This document shows, piece after piece, positions 32,878 through 44,676 of a stretch of DNA of 64,000 nucleotides. The first letter of the stretch is position 1, and every line of letters starts with the position of its first letter. Source of the stretch: Maylandia zebra (Eukaryota; Chordata; Actinopteri; Cichliformes; Cichlidae); assembly GCF_041146795.1 (NCBI RefSeq), contig NC_135175.1:34834669-34898668 (forward strand), read 5' to 3'. Below the pieces are notes generated by a model. That model was not told the origin of the DNA, made no database searches, and was given only the letters and a program-made list of their open reading frames with translations. The translations under genes and the position numbers were made by a program.

Positions 32878-34604
32878 CTGTATCCCAATTCAGGTTCTGC
32901 AGCCTTAACCTACGCAGCCTTAACGGTCCACAAGGGCCGCGTACTCAAAGACCACTAAGACCGGAAGTGCGAGGCTTGTGAAATGGGACGGTCTAGCCTC
33001 CGTCGTGCTGCCCAGGTTGCCTAGCAACAGCTGGAAACGTTTCATACAGCTTTATTTGACAGAAATGAAGAAGAACATATTTTGTTCATTTGTTTATTTG
33101 TTGCTACAAGAGCTTTGTGTGATTTGAGGAGTATCTGAGGCTGAGACCACGGAACTGCAAAACATGATTGTTGGGCTTCATTTCTGTACTGAACAGTCAT
33201 TTTAAGATTAGCTATTAAATAACAATTAGCTAACGTTGTTCTTGAGACTAAAGTCAGTGTAAATATAATATGACCAATATTATAGTTAATCATTATTAGT
33301 TATTACAGCAGTGAACTTGTTTCTGCCTTTCATAGTGTGTAACTTGAAGGCCCTGAGTACTCTGAGTACTTTCTCCCACACTGAAAACACTGGGATGATC
33401 ACATTATTTGAACATTACCTAATAAGACTGATTCAGCACAGACAGTTATGTTAAACTTTCCTAGCAGTCCTTCACAAACAGGGAACAGTCTGTCTATTCT
33501 CTCCATCTGTCAGCTGCTGCTGGCTCTTCCTCCTCCTCTTCCTCACACACTGCTGAGTTTGTCCTGGTGGATCATCAGGGCTGCAAAGCCTCACAGATGA
33601 TGTGCAGCAGTGGGTCCCTCAGTCTGTCCTCACTCTGGACACTTGCAGTCGTCACACATGGAAATCAAATGTGTGATAAGCTGCAGGATTCAAACACAAG
33701 TGTAACTTATAAACACATGTTCATACTTTTATTCCACAATCAGAGAGAAAGAAACAGAGAGAGTGCAGGACAGACAGACAGGTGACAGTCTCAGGTGTAC
33801 ACACTGCTACACAACAGCACCAGAGAAGCAGGATTTAGTGTTTGTGTTATTACGAGTGCTAAACAAGAAGAGTTCCCAGATGGTACAGTGGACACATGTG
33901 TGACTGCTGTGATTAAAGCATCTTTCTTTCAGCTTAACGAGTGAACCGTCAGCTCGTTCAAACACACGTTAAAGTCCGTTTGGCTCGACACCACCGAACA
34001 GAGGCAGCAATATAACATAGCTAACATTAACAGTGCAGTGAATCCTGCTTGTGCCGTGATATTCAGGACTGCAAACCGAGCAGCATCACTGACTTTCAGC
34101 TTGTTGTGTTTGTGGATATATGACTGACTTTAATTATCCATAAAATCATCACATTCTCTGTAAGATTAAGGTCAGCTATTGAACGGCGTATATTTTAAAG
34201 TAAAGGCTTTAAAACCAAGTTAGTACAAACATCACTAATGTCACATAACTTTGCCGACATGTGGCCAACAGGAATGTTTTAATGTTCTTCATTATTAAAC
34301 ATTCGCGCATAAATAAGTTACATAATATTCAGTACTTACTTTTAAAAGTTTACTCTTCGGCCGCTCCTCTTGCACCGTTTTTTTCGGCAAAATTATCCAC
34401 ACCCACCTCCGCGCTATGAAGTCTGGGATATGTTGGGCCACGAAGTCTACACCGCCACATCCTTAAAATTCAGGGAAATGAAGGACGCATTTGAGGCCGC
34501 ATTTCGAGCAGCCTTTGAATTGGGACAGCCTTGGTCGCGTCGCTGTGACGTAATCGGCCTTAAAATGCGGCCTTTAAGGCTGCAGACCCTGAATTGGGAT
34601 ACGG
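32878..34604. mobile_element. DNA transposon with tatcccaattcagg ends, nested
   Basis: About 30-bp inverted repeats: ctgtatcccaattcaggttc+tgcagccttaa at the left, its near complement (ttaaggctgcagaccctgaa+ttgggatacgg) at the right. It sits in a CT-rich target, so the TSD cannot be defined. No transposase is readable. Confidence 0.75.
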
Positions 34605-34824
34605 CCTCTCTCTCCCTCCCGCTCTGTTCCTGTGCTACTGCGAGTGTAACTACTGCCCCTCCCCCCTCTGCCCTGTGCAAGCACAAGGCTTACATGCGGA
34701 GTGAAGCAGAAAACAAGTGCGAGAGAGAGGGTGAGAGAAAGAAAGAAAAAAAAAAACACGAGCCGGCTCTCAACTCAAAGAGTCGGCTCTAAGAGCCGTT
34801 TCGTTCGCGACCGTCACATCACTA

Positions 34825-35130
34825 CAGCAGCACACATCAGGACCATTTTAAACATCACATTTTAGGTAATTAAAATTCCATCAAACCTCTACTTTTGGCT
34901 CCTCCTTTCACTTTAGTGTGTTTACCGTATCCACAAATTGGCCACATTTTGTTATTTTTAGTGAATGCGTTTTGATCCAGATGTTCTGAAGCTGTTTTCT
35001 TGTTGATTTGATGTTTGTATTATGAAATCCTTATGCTGTTAAAGCATTAGTTGTATTTGATTAACTCTGTGTAAAGTGTGTCTAAATAAGCAGTTTAGTG
35101 TGTAAAATTAAGAAATTGTCTCACAACAAA
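34825..35130. other. Unit B 3' end, conserved with unit A
   Basis: 34,960-35,130 (tgcgttttgatccagatg, attagttgtatttgatta) aligns with 21,155-21,330. No coding sequence. Confidence 0.5.
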
Positions 35131-36877
35131 TAGCTTGAGCCAGGATTTCAGATTCAAACTAATTTAACTGTTTTCAGTGGCACATGTGGAGGTTTATCAA
35201 AGGAGGAGACTTGGCTGTTCTCCACTCGCAGTGAACAGGGTTTTTTGCAAAAACCTGCTGTGGGTATGAAGTTTGCAGAGGGCGTGTTTGAGATGCTAAA
35301 AAGATGATTTTTCCTTCCAAAGTCCAAACACAAAACTGTGTGATTGTTAATACCTGAAGTGAGATTACAGGAAGATAAGCTGAAAAAAAATATTAGTGCA
35401 GTGTGCACTCCTGTGTTTCTAAAGAGCAGCTTTTACAGTGACTAATGAAATAAAGGCTAACCATTCCAAAACCACCTTTGCGCATGTTACCATTAGTGGA
35501 GGTCCAGTTTGTGTGCACTGGCATGGATCTCATCGGGTTGTTTTCAGTGTTGGGCAAGTTATTTTGAAGAAGTAATTAGTTATAGTTACTTCTTCAAAAA
35601 AGTAACTGAGTTAACAATTGATTTACACTATTATAAAAGTAACTAAATACTACAAAATATTTTTTTAAGTAATAATGTTTATAATGTTACAGTTTGATAC
35701 TCTGATGATTTCTTGTGAGCATTCCTTTAGTTTGAACCCGGTGACAGTATGAAGTTATTATGAAGTTCACTGCTCTGTCACAATCACCATGGTTCATCAA
35801 CATTTCATGATGTGTGTGAATTTTTCTTTCCACTGTTGGTGTGTTTTGTTGTGTTGATTAAAACAACCAAATGCAGCTTTCATAGTTTATCATGTGTTGT
35901 GAAACTGTGATCTTTGGAGACATGGAATGTGAATGTGTTGTCTGAAAAACACTTTAGGTTAACTTCTGCTGTTTTTAAATGTGCTACATAAATAAGAATG
36001 ATTTGACTCGAAAAATAAAAACTGTTTTTATGTTCAGACGTCTTTATTCTTGAAGTTTAAAGTTGGATTGTTAAATTCTAATAAAAGTGGTAATTTAACA
36101 CATTCTAATAATAGTAATAATGATGATTATGATAATAATAATAATACATTTTATATATAGGCGCCTTTAAGACCCTCAAGGTCACCTTACAATGGCACAG
36201 AAGGAAGAACAGCACCTTAGCATGACGTTATACTATAACCATAACCTTAAGAAGTATTCCGGATGGGTGAGAGAAAAAAGTTAATTCGTTGTTGGATTTG
36301 TGCGCATGCGCCACGTCTGCGCGGAAACATTGGGTAGGATGTTTTTCCAGGTAGGATCGATTCCCAGAACACCAGCTATCCGAAAACAGCCCAGTGGCTA
36401 ACAGCTGGTGCTAATATCTGACAGTAAATATGTCCAAAAGTACTTTTTTTTGCCTTTTCGTCAAGTCTGTCTTTGTACAGACCTGCCGTGTTCGCCGTCG
36501 TTTTGTACATCACTGTTTTTGGGGCAAATAAAATGCAAGTAGGGATTAAAACCGCAGAATTAATTATTACCGGTGCTGGAAATACTAGCGCTTGATGCAG
36601 TGTTTTGATTTTTTTGCCACTTGTACCCACAATGCAATGCGCGAAAGTCACGTGGTCTGTCAGCAGCGGCAGCATCCACTCCCCTTTCTACCCTGTGAAA
36701 GGGTAGATTTGATTGGGATTAATATAATATATAAAAAATATATTATTTTTAATGTCAGCTTTTAGTTTACAGGTATGACTGAAACTTCATTTCAGCACTA
36801 AATGAGCGACCTGGATATTCTTTCCCTCTCTGACTGCGTTGCTGTTTGCAAGATTAATAACGGGAAAGCAGGAAGAA
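35131..36877. other. Spacer between units B and C
   Basis: Repeat scraps only: a hAT-type tgttgggcaagtta end at 35,548-35,660, a (TAA)n and L2-like tail at 36,100-36,200, and the block 36,420-36,660 that recurs inverted at 54,225-54,410. No gene recognised. Confidence 0.45.
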
Positions 36878-37162
36878 GGGGGCGGAGCAAAGTGTGTGCG
36901 CAGGAGAGGAGCAGAGAGAGCTGCTTTTTCACGAAACGGAAGTAAAGTAGTGAAGTTAGAGGAGAGAAACAAACTAAAGCATCGATCATAAACCACTACC
37001 AACGTCCTGATATCTGCATCGATCTGCCCACCCTTGTCTCCTGGATCGTAGCTGAGATCAGCGTGAACCACGTGGGTCTCTGCTCCCTGATCTGTTTCCT
37101 GTGTTTGGAAAGAGTTGCAGCTTCATCGCGGAGTTTCTCTCGGTTTGTGGGCTCATCTAAAG
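36878..37162 (+). other. Unit C: GC box and non-coding exon 1
   Basis: gggggcggagc at 36,878-36,888; donor aaag|gtaagc at 37,162/37,163. The upstream block of B and D is absent; only gcaggaagaag is kept. Homology with B and D continues about 240 bp into intron 1. Confidence 0.65.
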
Positions 37163-37429
37163 GTAAGCACCGAGCTAACTTTACTGTGAGTTCAGTTCAT
37201 GTTGAGTTTAGCTCCTGAATGAGGTCTTCTGCTGCTCTCCTCGGTGTCTGTTCACAGTTTATTGTGAACACGTTGAGAGAAGAGTGAGAGAGTGTTTGGA
37301 GAAAAACACCAACTAATCATTAGCTCAGCATGCTGGGAGAAGTTGGAGCAGAAAAGTCTTTTCATTGTCCCTGCAGCTGTTTTTCTGCCTGCACCAAACC
37401 TCTACAGCCTCATTTCTATTTGAAGTGAT

Positions 37430-37519
37430 AATCAATTTTGAATTGATTTTCTAAACCCACCCCAACTCACCCTGGTGTGTGAGGTGGGGTGGGTTTAGAA
37501 AATCGATTCAAAACTGATT
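37430..37519. repeat. 35-bp imperfect inverted repeat in unit C intron 1
   Basis: Arms 37,430-37,464 and 37,485-37,519 around ctaaacccacccca / tggggtgggtttag, differing at two positions. Confidence 0.9.
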
Positions 37520-38210
37520 CAAATTGATTTTAGCATGAACAATGCGATATCTATTTATTAAATCGTAAATGGATTTTGAAATATAAATATATTTTGCCAG
37601 AAATGCCAGAATCTCAGGTTAAAACTCACAAAACTACTTCAACAACCACAAAACAGCTAAAACGGGTTATCTGCTGTAAAAAGCCAGGCCAGGGAAATGT
37701 CCTTCATGTTTTCCTGTGTTTTATCCTCAAATACTTTGACTGCCATAATGCTTACACCTCTGATGAAGTCTGACAAATGTCGATACTGATAAATTACTAG
37801 AATTATAATATTTCTGACTGTGTGAGTCAAAATTGAATTGAATCAAGTCCAGACCTGCTGAATCAGAATCAAATGGATTATAGAAATCTAGGCCGAGGCT
37901 CGAAAGAACGGGATGTAGCTGTGGGTGATGAGGAAAGATGAAAAGAACAATTGATAACTTTTTCATTAAGTTAAGGCCTGATCTGTCTGAAATTCATAGC
38001 CAGTGCTCTGACACGGAGCCATCAACCTTTCAGCTTATTTTTAACACTGGTTCAGAGACCGCATCAAATAATGAGCCACATATGATTGACTCCGAGCCAC
38101 AGCCCACTGACAGTAAAAGGGGGAACGTGAATACATTTCGAATAGAGTAGCTTGACCAATTTCCCTGGCTGTGATACAGTAAAGCTGACAACATAATGCA
38201 CTGCGTTTAC

Positions 38211-39412
38211 TAGTGGTGCAACAGATCAAAAATCTCACGGTACGGATCGGATCACGGTTTTAAATCACGGATCGGATCGATTTTTGGATCATCAAAAATA
38301 GAAAAAAAGACAAAAATTCGACTCGCCATTTACTTATTTAATCAACTGAAGACTCATTCCACGCACTTATATAAAAACAAATTAAGGTGCAATATGGACA
38401 TTATGGACCAGGCTGGGCAGCCTCTGCAGCCTCTGCACACGGCCATAAACAACCAGAGGAGTCTGTCAGTGACAGGTTGCTTCTCCCAAAGGCAAGGACC
38501 AGCAGACTTAAAAAGTCCCACACGCCATCAAACTGTTTAACTCCTCGCTGGAGGGGAGAGGGAGGGGAAACGGGGACAAAGGGGGGAACAAGTAGCTGTA
38601 GTGCCTTTTCACTGTGCAATAGTTTTTGTTAATATCCAACGGTGTAATAGACTCACAATACTTGAAATGTGCCGTTCCCTTGTATTCTTATTCCTATTTA
38701 TTCTATTTATCCCTTTTGTATTCTCTGTATTTATATATGTGTAAATATGGTATATTTCTGCTCACATTCTGCAACTTCTGTCGGTGCTGTGCTACTGGAA
38801 ACTGAATTTCCCGGAGGAACCCACCCGAGGGATAAATAAAGTTCCATCTAATCTAATGTAATCTATAGGGCAGTGCAGGGCTTTGTATCTACCACTCCGC
38901 TGTGATATAACGAGCAGTCACGGTCACGTGGCTTTCCGTTGCCCTGGAGCTTCACCCATTTGTAGTTAGAGCAACAGAAGATGCCTGGGACAGTTCAGCC
39001 ATGACTTTAAACTTCTCCTGCTCATACATGCTTGGAACCATCTTGTCACACTGAAGTGGACGCACAACGAGATATCATAGCGTGGCTCAAGCACGTTCAT
39101 CACAGTTTAAACCACTTGTTTTGCACAACGGAATACGGCCTCCCGTCTGCAGCTAAACACCCCAATAGCTTTAGTAATAGCTTTAGCCCGGTCGGATCGG
39201 GCAGCAAAAGGCTGCTTAAATGCCGCAAACTCCTCTGCTCCTTCACTTGGACCGCTAGCGCTGACCATAACTACTGCTTGACAGACTGATCAAGCGCACC
39301 AAACACATACTTTTTTTTCTTTTCTTTTTCGAATCTTCGGATCACGTGCGTACCGAACCGTGGAGAGGGATCGGTTTGGATTTCGGATCAACCGTGATCC
39401 GTTGCACCACTA
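38211..39412. mobile_element. Non-autonomous hAT (1.2 kb) hosting a LINE end
   Basis: Ends tagtggtgcaacagatca and (complement) tagtggtgcaacggatca; perfect 8-bp TSD gcgtttac at 38,203-38,210 and 39,413-39,420. Confidence 0.92.
38390..38868 (+). mobile_element. Rex1/CR1-group LINE 3' end
   Basis: 5'-truncated copy matching 24,330-24,745 (ttatggaccaggctgggcag, then gcacacggccataaacaacc; UTR ttcccttgtattc), ending gggataaataaagttccatc. Confidence 0.75.
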
Positions 39413-39480
39413 GCGTTTACTGTCGTGAGTGTGGAAAGACCATGCCCGGCAATTCTGTATTCATGACTCTTAATTGAAAC

Positions 39481-39959
39481 GCTGAAAAAGCACAGTGTAT
39501 CCAGAAAACAATTACCGTATATGTTGTGATAAATGCATTGTCCAAGTGCCCCAACTCCCCACTGCTTTCAGTGGCAGGCAGCAGCAAACAGGTCGACGGA
39601 GGAGGCCGATGTGATGACTAAGTTTAACATTGTCTACAATATTACCTAAAACTGCCAAAGCACTTTAAGCACAAGCACTTTTTCAGTAACATATCTTTCT
39701 TGTAGAGCAGTGTTCCAAATAAAGAACTTTGTGTTGACAAGATTGTTAGTTAATCATTTACAAATCAATATTGTCTGTAAGCACAGCAATTTAAAGAAAA
39801 AGTCACAGTTAAAACTGCGGTGTTCAACGATGTGGTTGAAAAATTGTGGTGCACCTAAGGAAAAAAGTTAGGCACACCAGGGCAATCTTGGCAAAAAGTT
39901 AGTCTAGAGTCTTCCTGTTAAAGAGCCAAGAGCCTTTCTTTCCACTTCCTCCATGTAAA
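39481..39959. other. Unit C intron 1, spacer
   Basis: No gene. 39,925-39,959 equals the left shoulder of the Penelope copy in unit B (29,262 on). Confidence 0.4.
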
Positions 39960-40816
39960 TATGTCTGTGAAGGTTCTCAGTCATCCAGGTCCTCGTAGTC
40001 AAAGGAGCTTGCAAAGAAAAGCGTCTGGACTTCTTTAAGTTGCTTGAAGACGTTTCACCTCTCATCCGAGAAGCTTCTTCAGTTCTAAGGTCAAATGGTG
40101 AAGAGTCCCAGATATAAACCTAGTGGGAGTTTCCCCCCACAGAGGGACAAAAGGACCCCCTGATGATCCTCTAATCGCCTGAGCCAAGGTGGGAAACTGG
40201 GCGTGGGTCCCAATCAGCCAGAGTTTCGGGTGTGTTCATTGTGAAACCTGGCCCCACCTTATCATGCGAATTCCTGAGGTCAGATGGCCCAGGATGTGAG
40301 TGGGCGTTAAGGCGTCTGGGAAGGATCTCAAAACTGGATTATAGATGGCAGAGAGTTGGTGTCGTAAACCCCCGCCTCTGTTCAAAGATGGTCACTCACA
40401 GTGGACATAGATGACTTCTTTCATCTATAATCTTTAATCATCTATAATCTTTCATCTATAATCCAGTTTTGAGATCCCTTCCCAGACGCCTTAACGCCCA
40501 CTCACATCCTGGGCCATCTGACCTCAGGAATTCGCATGATAAGGTGGGGCCAGGTTTCACAATGAACTCACCCGAAACTCTGGCTGATTGGGACCCACAC
40601 CCAGTTTCCCACCTTGGCTCAGGCGATTAGAGGATCATCAGGGGGGATCATCAGGGGGTCCTTTTGTCCCTCTGTGGGGGGAAACTGCCACTAGGTTTAT
40701 ATCTGGGACTCTCCACCATTTGACCTTAGAACTGAAGAAGCTTCTCGGATGAGAGGTGAAACGTCTTCAAGCAACTTAAAGAAGTCCAGACGCTTTTCTT
40801 TGCAAGCTCCTTTGAC
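39960..40816. mobile_element. 857-bp inverted Penelope-like insertion
   Basis: Two inverted arms (39,998-40,347 and 40,455-40,816, near identical apart from a 12-bp duplication in the right one) around a ~107-bp spacer. Read on the minus strand, the spacer and left arm give LNRGGGLRHQLSAIYNP, the C-terminal end of fish Penelope-like proteins. A ~38-bp tail lies only on the left (39,960-39,997). Flanked by a 13-bp duplication tcctccatgtaaa (39,947-39,959 / 40,817-40,829) in an older Penelope copy. Confidence 0.88.
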
Positions 40817-40829
40817 TCCTCCATGTAAA

Positions 40830-41415
40830 GTTTGGCTACAATGGGACACACTGGGGAGCTCACAGCACATCCATGTTTGAGTCTGTAGAAACCCTCGTTG
40901 TATTTAAAATATGTGGTGGTAAGGCAGAGGTCTAACAGTGTGCAGACCTGATCAGGGTGAAGCTGGTTCTGGTTTTAAGGAGCTGTCTTGATGTAGTTGT
41001 TTCCTGACAGTCTCCACTGCCTCGGTTGGGGGTGTACAAGTGAAAAGTGAGACCACATCAAAGGACACTCTGGTTTCATCTGGATCAAGTGTAAGTTTGT
41101 GGACCTTGTTGGTGAAGTCAGCAGAGTTTTTGATGTGATGGGCTGTGTTCCCCACAAGGGGAGCTAGGATGGTGATGAGGTGCTTGGAAATGTTGTAGGT
41201 GGCTGAGTTTATGCTGCTACCAATGAGCCTGAGTGGGACTCCTTCTTTGTGTATATATGGAAGTTCATATATACAGGGTGCAGCATCCACCGGGTAAAGG
41301 TGGTGGTATGCAGGGAGCTCAGTGGCTTTTTCCCTTTCAACTTCTTGTAGGCAGCTGATGACTTTCTTTTTGCTTCTGGGGTTTCACCTTGAAGCTTCAT
41401 AGGTATTGTTGTCAC
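40830..41415 (-). mobile_element. Penelope-like RT fragment upstream of exon 2, unit C
   Basis: Minus strand, from right to left: MTTIPMKLQGETPEAKRKSS, LPYIHKEGVPLRLIGSSINS, IKNSADFTNKVHKL, DPDETRVSFDVVSLFTCTPP. RT motif order fits Penelope. A one-base shift separates the two parts. It extends further 3' than the copies in B and D. Confidence 0.8.
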
Positions 41416-41578
41416 TGAGTGTAGTAATGTTTATTTGCTCTGCTTCTTCTTGTCAGGGATAAAATACATATCTATACTTTTGTGTCCCAGCTGAGTAACA
41501 GGAGGAGAAGAGTCTGGTGGAGCAGCAGAGGAACAGTTTCAGCCATTTGGACTCAGCTCAGCCACTACAGAGGAAACA

Positions 41579-41596
41579 ATGACTTCAACGCAGGAG
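41579..41596 (+). CDS. Unit C zinc-finger gene, exon 2 (start codon)
   Basis: Exon 41,491-41,596; ATG at 41,579 gives MTSTQE, donor gag|gtgag, phase 0. Intron 2 is 148 bp. Confidence 0.68.
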
Positions 41597-41744
41597 GTGA
41601 GAAAAGTATGACAGTTACACTGTTATTGAAACTGTGCACAGCTGGTGTTTGTTGACATCTTTGATTCCACTAATGGAGTCAGTTTCAGTTTGTTCCACGA
41701 CTGCATTTCACTCACTGCCTCTGTTTGTATCTCTGTCACTGCAG

Positions 41745-42929
41745 GACCAACATGGAGCGAGAAGTCAGCGCTCTCAGGAGGCCGACAAACCTCACAGAAG
41801 AACGGGAGAGAAAATATACAGCTGTGAAGAGTGTGGGAAGGATTTTACCCAGTCTGGGAGCTTAAAAACACACCAAAACATCCACAGTGGAGTTAAACCG
41901 TACAGGTGTGACTTGTGTGGAAAATGTTTTACCCAGAAAGGACACTTAAAAGCACACCAACTCATCCACAGCGGAGTTAAACCATATAGCTGTGAGTTGT
42001 GTGAAAAGTCTTTTAACCAGCCTGGAAGCCTAAAAAGACACCAACTCATGCACCGTGGAGTTAAAGCATACAATTGTGAGTTGTGTGGAAAATATTTTAG
42101 TCAGAAAGGATATCTAAAAACACACAAACTAATTCACAGTGGAGTTAAAGCGTACAACTGTGAATTGTGTGGAAAGTCTTTTACCTATCCTAGAAGCTTA
42201 AAAACACACAAACTAATTCACAGTGGAGTTAAACCATACAGCTGTGAGTTGTGTGGAAAGTCTTTTACCCAAGCTGAAAGCTTAAAAACACACAAACTCA
42301 TCCACAGTGGAATTAAAGCATACAGCTGTGAGTTGTGTGGAAAGTCTTTTACCCAAGCTGGAAGCTTAAAAACACACCGAATCATCCACAGTGCAGTTAA
42401 AGCACACAGATGTGACTTGTGTGGAAAGTCTTTTACCCATTCTCAAAGCTTAAAAACACACAAACTCATCCACAGTGGAGTTAAAGCATACAGCTGTGAG
42501 TTGTGTGGAAAGTCTTTTACGTATCCTAGAAGCTTAAAAACACACAAAAACATCCACAGTGGAGTTAAACCATACAGCTGTAATCAGTGTGGTAAAACTT
42601 TTGCTCAAATTAGTAACTTACAATGTCATCTAGTTACCCACTCTGGAGTTAAGGCGTACAGCTGTGACATTTGTGGGAAATCCTTCAGCACGCCAGGGTA
42701 CCGCAATGTTCACTTACGGATTCATACCGGACAGGATGGTTTCTGCTGTGATCAGTGTGGGAAACTGTTTACAACAGCCACACACTTACAAAGCCACATG
42801 CTTACCCACACTGAGGAGAGACCTTATAAATGTGACCTGTGCAATAAGGCTTTTAAATCTCCACGTCACCTGAAACTCCACCAAGAGATCCACACCAGAA
42901 AGAAACTCTACAAGTGCAGTTACTGTGAG
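41745..42929 (+). CDS. Unit C zinc-finger gene, main finger exon (13 C2H2 fingers)
   Basis: 395 codons, DQHGARSQ to CSYCE, all 13 fingers with intact Cys and His. Linkers are SGVK/SGIK up to finger 11. Fingers 5 and 9 share the recognition string YPRSLKT and almost the same DNA, and fingers 6 and 7 differ by one helix residue (QAES/QAGS), so the four fingers extra to A and B probably arose by unequal exchange within the array. The distal four fingers match the other units. With exon 2 and the terminal exon the protein is 611 residues, the most complete gene in the window. Nuclear DNA-binding role is inferred from the family; no effector domain is seen. A hAT lies 12 bp past the donor. Confidence 0.92.
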
Positions 42930-42941
42930 GTATGTATTTAT

Positions 42942-44676
42942 TAGGGGTGCAACGATACACAAAATTCACGGTTCGATATTTTTTCGATACAAAAAAAAAT
43001 GTTCATGCCTTTTTAATTTGTCATTTATTAAAATTATAAATATATATTTTAACTCAAAAGTACAGTTTTTAAATTTAACCCTAACCCTTGTGCGTGTTTT
43101 TTATTTTGACAGCGAATGCGCACCTGCGGACCACTTATGTGCAGCCCTGGTTATTTAGCTCGTCATATTGCAGCCACAGAAATTATTTTGTCCATGAAAC
43201 CATAAAGCTGCACTTTCTATTTGCCTTATAGTCTGATTTGTCATAACTTCTCCGTTTTGTGGTAAGCTTTTCTTTGGCTGTCACTTCTTCACCCTGACCT
43301 GTCTTATTTGGCTCAGCAGAACTATAATATATCTGTGTCTGTGAAGGTTCTCAGTCATCCAGGTCATCGTAGTCAAATATATATCCTGCTGCTTTTACAC
43401 ACGCACTCACATAAGCTCAGCGATTCTCTGCGCGATCAACCTCTCACATGTTTAAGCTGCGGGAGATTTCACTCGTCATGTTTGCATAGTAAGCTAACGA
43501 TTAATAAGACGATGTCAGAGGAATTGGTGCACAAATTATCATCACTCACAGATCAGTGCTGTCGCTCTCTATACACAGTTCGCACGATTGCAAAGTGAAA
43601 GCAAAAAAACAAGTGCAAATTCAAACGCGACTTCAATATGTCACATATTGACAGTGGCTCACCGATGCCAATGACATAATTACCCAGCTACATTTCCGAA
43701 AGAATGCAAAAGCATTGACATATATTTTTCCTTCCTACAATAGCCCGACGGGCAGGGCAGAGATAGATTTTGGTACCCCGACTGAAAAAAATCGCTAGCT
43801 CCGGGACGTTGGGCTAGCGATATTGCAAGCCCTGTATCTGATTGAGGATTCACTCATCTTTGGAAAAGAGAGTTTATTACAGAGAAATGTCTCTTTCCAA
43901 AATAAAAGCTATACTATCCGCTTCTTCTGGGCTATATTCTCAGCAGCATAAGGAGAATCATGTGCTAACAGCTGTCTAAATGACTTGGCTAAAGTTAGTA
44001 GCATGCTTGCTTGTTTTTTTTCTGCTTCCACTTGTCTTTGCACTAGGATGATGTCTGCGTAAATGTGCAGTCATATTCGTTGTGTTCCCACTAGTGCTTT
44101 CAGGTTAATCTCGTTGAAATGACCTTAACGCCACAACACGGCAAATCTCCGTTAACGAGCTACCGCCGATCGCCCGTTCATGGGGCTAGACGGCCAACAC
44201 GTTAACGAGCTAACTGCGCTAACACACTAGTTCCCACCCATGTAATTGAGCATTGCATGGCACATCCAACATACTGTTTTACTTTAGTTCATGACTGCTT
44301 ACCTTCAGGGTCATACGTCACATGAAAACCAAAATAATTCCAAACGCCAGATCTGAATGAGGGTGGGGGAGGTCCATGTTGTAAGGAGAGCTTAACTTCT
44401 GTCTCGCTAGCTTGCCCTGCGCTCTTCCTTCTGACGATGGTGTCTGTGTTGAGCGCTCAGTGAATCTGCGTTCGACTACTCCGCCTAGGCTGCACTGTCG
44501 AGCCTAGGCGGAGTAGTCGAACGCAGATTCACTGAGCGCTCAACACAGACAGCATCGTCAGAAGGAAAGTTGATAAAATAAATTACAAATGTTGTATTGT
44601 TCGATACATATGCGTACCGAACCGAAAGCACTGTATCGAACGGTTCAATATCGATACGAATATCGTTGCACCCCTA
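42942..44676. mobile_element. Non-autonomous hAT (1.74 kb) beside the unit C splice donor
   Basis: Ends taggggtgcaacgata and complement, perfect 8-bp TSD gtatttat at 42,934-42,941 and 44,677-44,684. The left TSD lies within the conserved donor stretch gtatgtattta. It contains a Penelope tail scrap (43,334-43,378), another hAT end (43,735-43,845, ending gcaagccctg) and a 67-bp foldback. Confidence 0.93.
44425..44567. repeat. 67-bp inverted repeat, 9-nt loop
   Basis: Arms 44,425-44,491 and 44,501-44,567 with a single mismatch, loop gcactgtcg, inside the hAT. Confidence 0.95.

Larger units (their letters stand above)
32008..34824. mobile_element. Large hAT-type element (2.8 kb) with nested insertions
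   Basis: Ends tagtgatgggaattccggct and (complement) tagtgatgtgacggtcgcga, each with subterminal cggctctt. It splits the conserved 3' region of unit B (31,950-32,007 resumes at 34,825). No clear TSD. It holds two further elements and no transposase ORF. Confidence 0.7.
37890..39480 (+). mobile_element. TTF-type hAT transposase N-terminal fragment, split by another hAT
   Basis: An ORF start MKRTIDNFFIKLRPDLSEIH (37,938) is followed, one frame break later, by LDQFPWL-YSKADNIMHCVYC (38,150-38,210 resuming at 39,421) and RECGKTMPGNSVF. PWLxYS...CxxC is the TTF-type zinc finger of ZMYM1-like hAT transposases. A stop replaces one residue. The inserted hAT cuts exactly between HC and VYC. Confidence 0.6.

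Noticed and set aside
32008..34824. Clean 8-bp TSD for this hAT
   Set aside because: Flanks caacaaag and cagcagca agree at only some positions; not strong enough to claim.
36376..36675. 99-codon minus-strand ORF with basic C-terminus
   Set aside because: No recognisable domain; the inverted copy at 54 kb does not keep the frame, so it is treated as repeat sequence.
41792..42073. Long minus-strand ORFs opposite the finger arrays (MYALTPRCMSW..., MNGLTPLWISW...)
   Set aside because: Repetitive antisense shadows of the 84-bp finger repeats, present opposite every array.
41820..42930. Regularly spaced 84-bp repeats, CRISPR-like spacing
   Set aside because: They translate as C2H2 fingers with intact ligands; repeats are coding and not separated by unique spacers.
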